A DNA stretch of 15,094 nt, taken from contig NZ_JNIV01000099.1 of NCBI RefSeq assembly GCF_000701405.1, forward strand, positions 1 through 15,094, written 5' to 3'. Position 1 is the stretch's first letter, and every line of letters begins with the position of its first letter. Made by a program: the position numbers and the translations under genes. The notes beneath the pieces were generated by a model that was not told the DNA's origin, searched no databases, and was given only the letters and a program-made list of their open reading frames with translations. Of the stretch, positions 13,004 through 15,094 are shown piece by piece. The stretch is from Deinococcus marmoris DSM 12784 (GTDB lineage Bacteria; Deinococcota; Deinococci; Deinococcales; Deinococcaceae).

Positions 13004-14959
13004 ATGAAGCGCCGACTGCTGGCCCTGGGATGTTCGCTCTCGGCGGTGGCTGCCGCGCAGACGGGCAACGCGCCCACGCAGCTCAGCCTCTCCGCGCCCA
13101 CCAGCGCTCCAACCACGTTCAATCCTGCTGAGTTCAGCCTCAGCACCGATGGCACGTTTACCAATCCCTATGACCCGGCGCAGGCCGATCTGAACGTCCG
13201 CTTCACCTCGCCCACCGGAAAAACCATGACCGTCCCGGCCTTCTGGTCCCAGGATTTTGACCGCGCCACCCTGCAACCGCAGGGAAAAGCAGGCTGGCGG
13301 GTGCGCTTCACGCCGACCTCGGCGGGCAAATGGACGGCCAGCGCCGCTTTTGCCAGACCCAGTCTCAGGAGTGCGCCACTGGCCTTCAATGTGGCCGCTT
13401 CTGACTCTCCGGGCTTTGTGCGGCTTGACAAGCAGAACCCGCGCTACTTCGCCTACGATGATGGAAAGGCGCAGCAGTTTTACTTTCCCATCGGCCTCAA
13501 CATCGGCTGGGCCAGCGGTCAGGGCGCGGCAGTCCTGGCCGATTACGAGCGCTGGCTGACCCGGCTCTCCAGCAACGGCGGCAATCTGGCGCGGGTGTGG
13601 ATGGCCGCCTGGTCCTTTGGGCTGGAGTGGAAGGACACCGGGCTGGGCGATTACAGCGGGCGGCAGAAACAGGCGTGGCTGCTGGATCAGGTGTTTGCGT
13701 TGGCCCGTGGGCGCGGCGTCAACATCGAGCTGGTGCTGATCAACCACGGCCAGTTCAGCACCACCGTCAATGCTGAATGGCAGGACAATCCCTACAACGC
13801 AGCCAACGGCGGCCCGTTGAAGTCGCCGGACGAATTCGTGACCAACGTGCAGGCAAAAGACCTCTTCAAACGCCGCCTTCGCTATATCGCCGCCCGTTAC
13901 GCCGCCCAGCCCAACCTGTTTGCCTGGGAATGGTGGAACGAGGTCAACTGGACGCCGATCAGCGACAGTGACCTGTTTCCCTGGATCCGCGAGATGACGG
14001 CGGCCCTGAACACCTGGGACCCCTACGGCCACCTGATCAGCAGCAGCTATTCCACGGGCGGCACCTCGGACCTGTGGAAGCTGCCACAGATCGACTTCTC
14101 GCAGCAGCACGATTACGGGGGCCGCGATCCGCTGATGTGGGGCAGGAACAGCGTCTCGGCCTTCACCGACACCGCGCCCAACAAGCCGGTGCTGCTGGCC
14201 GAGGTGGGCTACTCGGGGGGCGGCAATGAAGCCCCACTGGTGCGCGACAGCATCCACTTTCACAACACCATCTGGGCCGCGCCCTTTGTCGGCTACGCGG
14301 GCAGCGGCATGTACTGGTGGTGGGACACCTTCGTGGACCCGCAGAACCAGTGGCCGCAGTACCGGGGGCTGGCCGATTTTTTAAGGGGCGAGAATCTGGC
14401 CACCCTGACGGTCCAGAACGCCGAGGTCAGCACGCTAAAAGCCGCCGCTCTGACGCTGCAAAGCAAAACCCGTGCCCTGGTGTGGCTGCGTTCGGGCGCT
14501 TACGACGCAGGCGAGGCCAACACCGCGTATACCCGGGCGCTGATCGCCCAGAAAGGTGGCCCGGACTGGAAATACGACCTGCCGATTCGCTACGGGGCCA
14601 CTGTGAAGGTGGACGGCTTGAGCGACGGCAAGTACACCGCCTACTGGTACGCGCCGCAGAAAAACGTGTGGTTGAGCGTGGTCCCCGTGACGGTCACGGA
14701 CGGCAGCGCCACGCTGAATGCGCCCACGTTCGATAAGGATCTGGCCGTCAAGCTCGTGCCTGCGGGGGGGTGCATCCCGCTAAGCTGGGATCGGAAAGGC
14801 AGCGTGGCGAACGTCATCCAGACTCACCAGGGGATTGATGTTGTTCAGGTTGGCACGAAGCGAGGCCATGCCACTGGCCCCAGGACGGGACCAGTGCATG
14901 CCCGAACCCTTCATGCGCCAGCCAATCACACTTTTGTTGATGCCTTCGATCTGCCCTGA
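13004..14959 (+). CDS. Secreted DUF5060/GH5-like glycoside hydrolase with an IS-derived C-terminal tail
   Basis: The start is ATG 13004, with GGAAGGG about 7 nt upstream; the longer frame from 12800 overlaps the previous gene. A signal peptide (MKRRLLALGCSLSAVAAAQ) is followed by an N-terminal beta domain of DUF5060 type (about 30-125: FTNPYDPAQADLNVRFTSPT, then WRVRFTPTSAGKW). A TIM barrel follows, with acid/base E313 in WEWWNEVNW and nucleophile E400 in LLAEVGYSG, then a C-terminal beta domain ending near DLAVKLVPAG. It would cleave polysaccharide outside the membrane, upstream of the transporter. The chemistry is retaining; the substrate is unknown. The native end is about residue 587. From about 14766 the frame enters an ISKra4-type element in antisense and picks up about 62 foreign residues (CIPLSWDRKGSVANV and on) before TGA at 14957. 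The catalytic part is intact. Confidence 0.87.
   Translation: MKRRLLALGCSLSAVAAAQTGNAPTQLSLSAPTSAPTTFNPAEFSLSTDGTFTNPYDPAQADLNVRFTSPTGKTMTVPAFWSQDFDRATLQPQGKAGWRVRFTPTSAGKWTASAAFARPSLRSAPLAFNVAASDSPGFVRLDKQNPRYFAYDDGKAQQFYFPIGLNIGWASGQGAAVLADYERWLTRLSSNGGNLARVWMAAWSFGLEWKDTGLGDYSGRQKQAWLLDQVFALARGRGVNIELVLINHGQFSTTVNAEWQDNPYNAANGGPLKSPDEFVTNVQAKDLFKRRLRYIAARYAAQPNLFAWEWWNEVNWTPISDSDLFPWIREMTAALNTWDPYGHLISSSYSTGGTSDLWKLPQIDFSQQHDYGGRDPLMWGRNSVSAFTDTAPNKPVLLAEVGYSGGGNEAPLVRDSIHFHNTIWAAPFVGYAGSGMYWWWDTFVDPQNQWPQYRGLADFLRGENLATLTVQNAEVSTLKAAALTLQSKTRALVWLRSGAYDAGEANTAYTRALIAQKGGPDWKYDLPIRYGATVKVDGLSDGKYTAYWYAPQKNVWLSVVPVTVTDGSATLNAPTFDKDLAVKLVPAGGCIPLSWDRKGSVANVIQTHQGIDVVQVGTKRGHATGPRTGPVHARTLHAPANHTFVDAFDLP
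14774..14791. repeat. Small inverted repeat at the IS terminus
   Basis: ATCCC (14774-14778) and GGGAT (14787-14791) form a 5-bp stem around the transposase stop codon, just inside the IS end. Sub-terminal hairpins are common at IS ends, but this one is short and may be chance. Confidence 0.3.
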
Positions 14960-15094
14960 GCCAATCGGCCAGCCCTGAGTGCGGTAGTGGGGATAGTTCA
15001 TCAGGTGCGTGCGCCTGAACAGATAGTTCAGGGCCTGTTGTGCTTCTGAACTCCACTGCCTCTGCCCCACAGGGGCAGAGGCAAAGGTTTGAAG
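14780..15094 (-). CDS. ISKra4-type transposase, C-terminal part
   Basis: The frame enters from the right edge and ends at TAG (14782-14780), giving about 104 visible residues. The diagnostic block is NYPHYRTQGWPIGSGQIEG, then NKSVIGWRMKGSGMHWSR and GASGMASLRANLNN, the conserved C-terminal region of ISKra4-family transposases (PIGSG.IE...K....RmKgsGmrW). The GTG at 15070 is not needed as a start, since the frame is open to the edge (LQTFASAPVGQRQW). The N-terminal and main catalytic parts are outside the window. Activity cannot be judged. Confidence 0.85.
   Translation of the reverse strand, partial: LQTFASAPVGQRQWSSEAQQALNYLFRRTHLMNYPHYRTQGWPIGSGQIEGINKSVIGWRMKGSGMHWSRPGASGMASLRANLNNINPLVSLDDVRHAAFPIPA
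15057..15083. repeat. Perfect 12-bp inverted repeat within the right transposase frame
   Basis: TGCCTCTGCCCC (15057-15068), spacer ACA, GGGGCAGAGGCA (15072-15083). The stem is perfect and GC-rich. It lies inside the transposase open frame, encoding FASAPVGQRQ on the minus strand. Purpose unknown. Confidence 0.7.

Larger units (their letters stand above)
14766..15094 (-). mobile_element. ISKra4-type insertion sequence, partial (transposase 3' end)
   Basis: This is the transposase-distal end of an IS that continues past the right edge. The boundary lies between the last host-like codons (KLVPAG, about 14763) and the transposase stop at 14782-14780, within GGGGGGGTGCATCCCG. The run of G makes the exact base uncertain. 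No target duplication can be seen because the other end is missing. Confidence 0.7.

Noticed and set aside
12785..14263. 492-codon minus-strand open frame
   Set aside because: It is antisense to the secreted hydrolase and the preceding gene, with no domain or ribosome site.
1..15094. CRISPR array, tRNA or rRNA
   Set aside because: No regularly spaced repeats, cloverleaf or rRNA-like sequence was seen on either strand.
1..15094. A composite transposon formed by the two flanking IS elements
   Set aside because: The left and right transposases belong to different families (IS66 and ISKra4), so they would not mobilise the island together.

Overview
The window looks like a chromosomal sugar-catabolism island from a GC-rich bacterium, most likely Deinococcus or a close relative. 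That assignment is an inference. It rests on strong GC bias at third codon positions, GH51, GH2 and GH5-like enzymes beside an ATPase-less CUT1 sugar transporter, and two genes (lacI2 and the left transposase) with a good -10 hexamer exactly 6 nt before the ATG, as in Deinococcus leaderless transcripts. No tRNA, rRNA or CRISPR array was seen.

Layout. Positions 1-679 are the 5' part of an IS66-family element whose transposase runs off the left edge. It abuts the 5' remnant of araB (ribulokinase, minus strand, 680-1087), which also has a Trp codon changed to TAG. Facing it are abfA (GH51 arabinofuranosidase, 1324-2835) and lacI1 (2918-3973). The araB and abfA promoters overlap around one CG-centred LacI-type palindrome. 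A GH2 beta-glycosidase follows (4281-6155), convergent with lacI2 (6306-7514, minus strand), a LacI-family repressor with two tandem helix-turn-helix domains. Divergent from lacI2 is a five-gene operon: sugar-binding protein (7905), two MalF/MalG-type permeases, a cytoplasmic GH-A-clan hydrolase and a secreted DUF5060/GH5-like hydrolase (13004). The last gene is interrupted at its very 3' end by an ISKra4-type element whose transposase leaves the window at the right edge.

How it fits together. The secreted hydrolase would act on an arabinose-containing plant polysaccharide or a related glycan. The binding protein and permeases would import oligosaccharides using an ATPase encoded elsewhere. 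AbfA, the GH2 enzyme and the cytoplasmic GH would release monosaccharides, and AraB would feed ribulose into the pentose pathway. LacI1 and LacI2 would control the two halves.

Most notable. Three separate genes (araB, GH2, binding protein) each carry one early in-frame TAG, followed by otherwise intact conserved coding sequence, while none of the eight complete host genes ends in TAG. This is either a cluster being silenced by point mutation or amber readthrough; the sequence alone cannot decide. The duplicated HTH in LacI2 is the other strong oddity.
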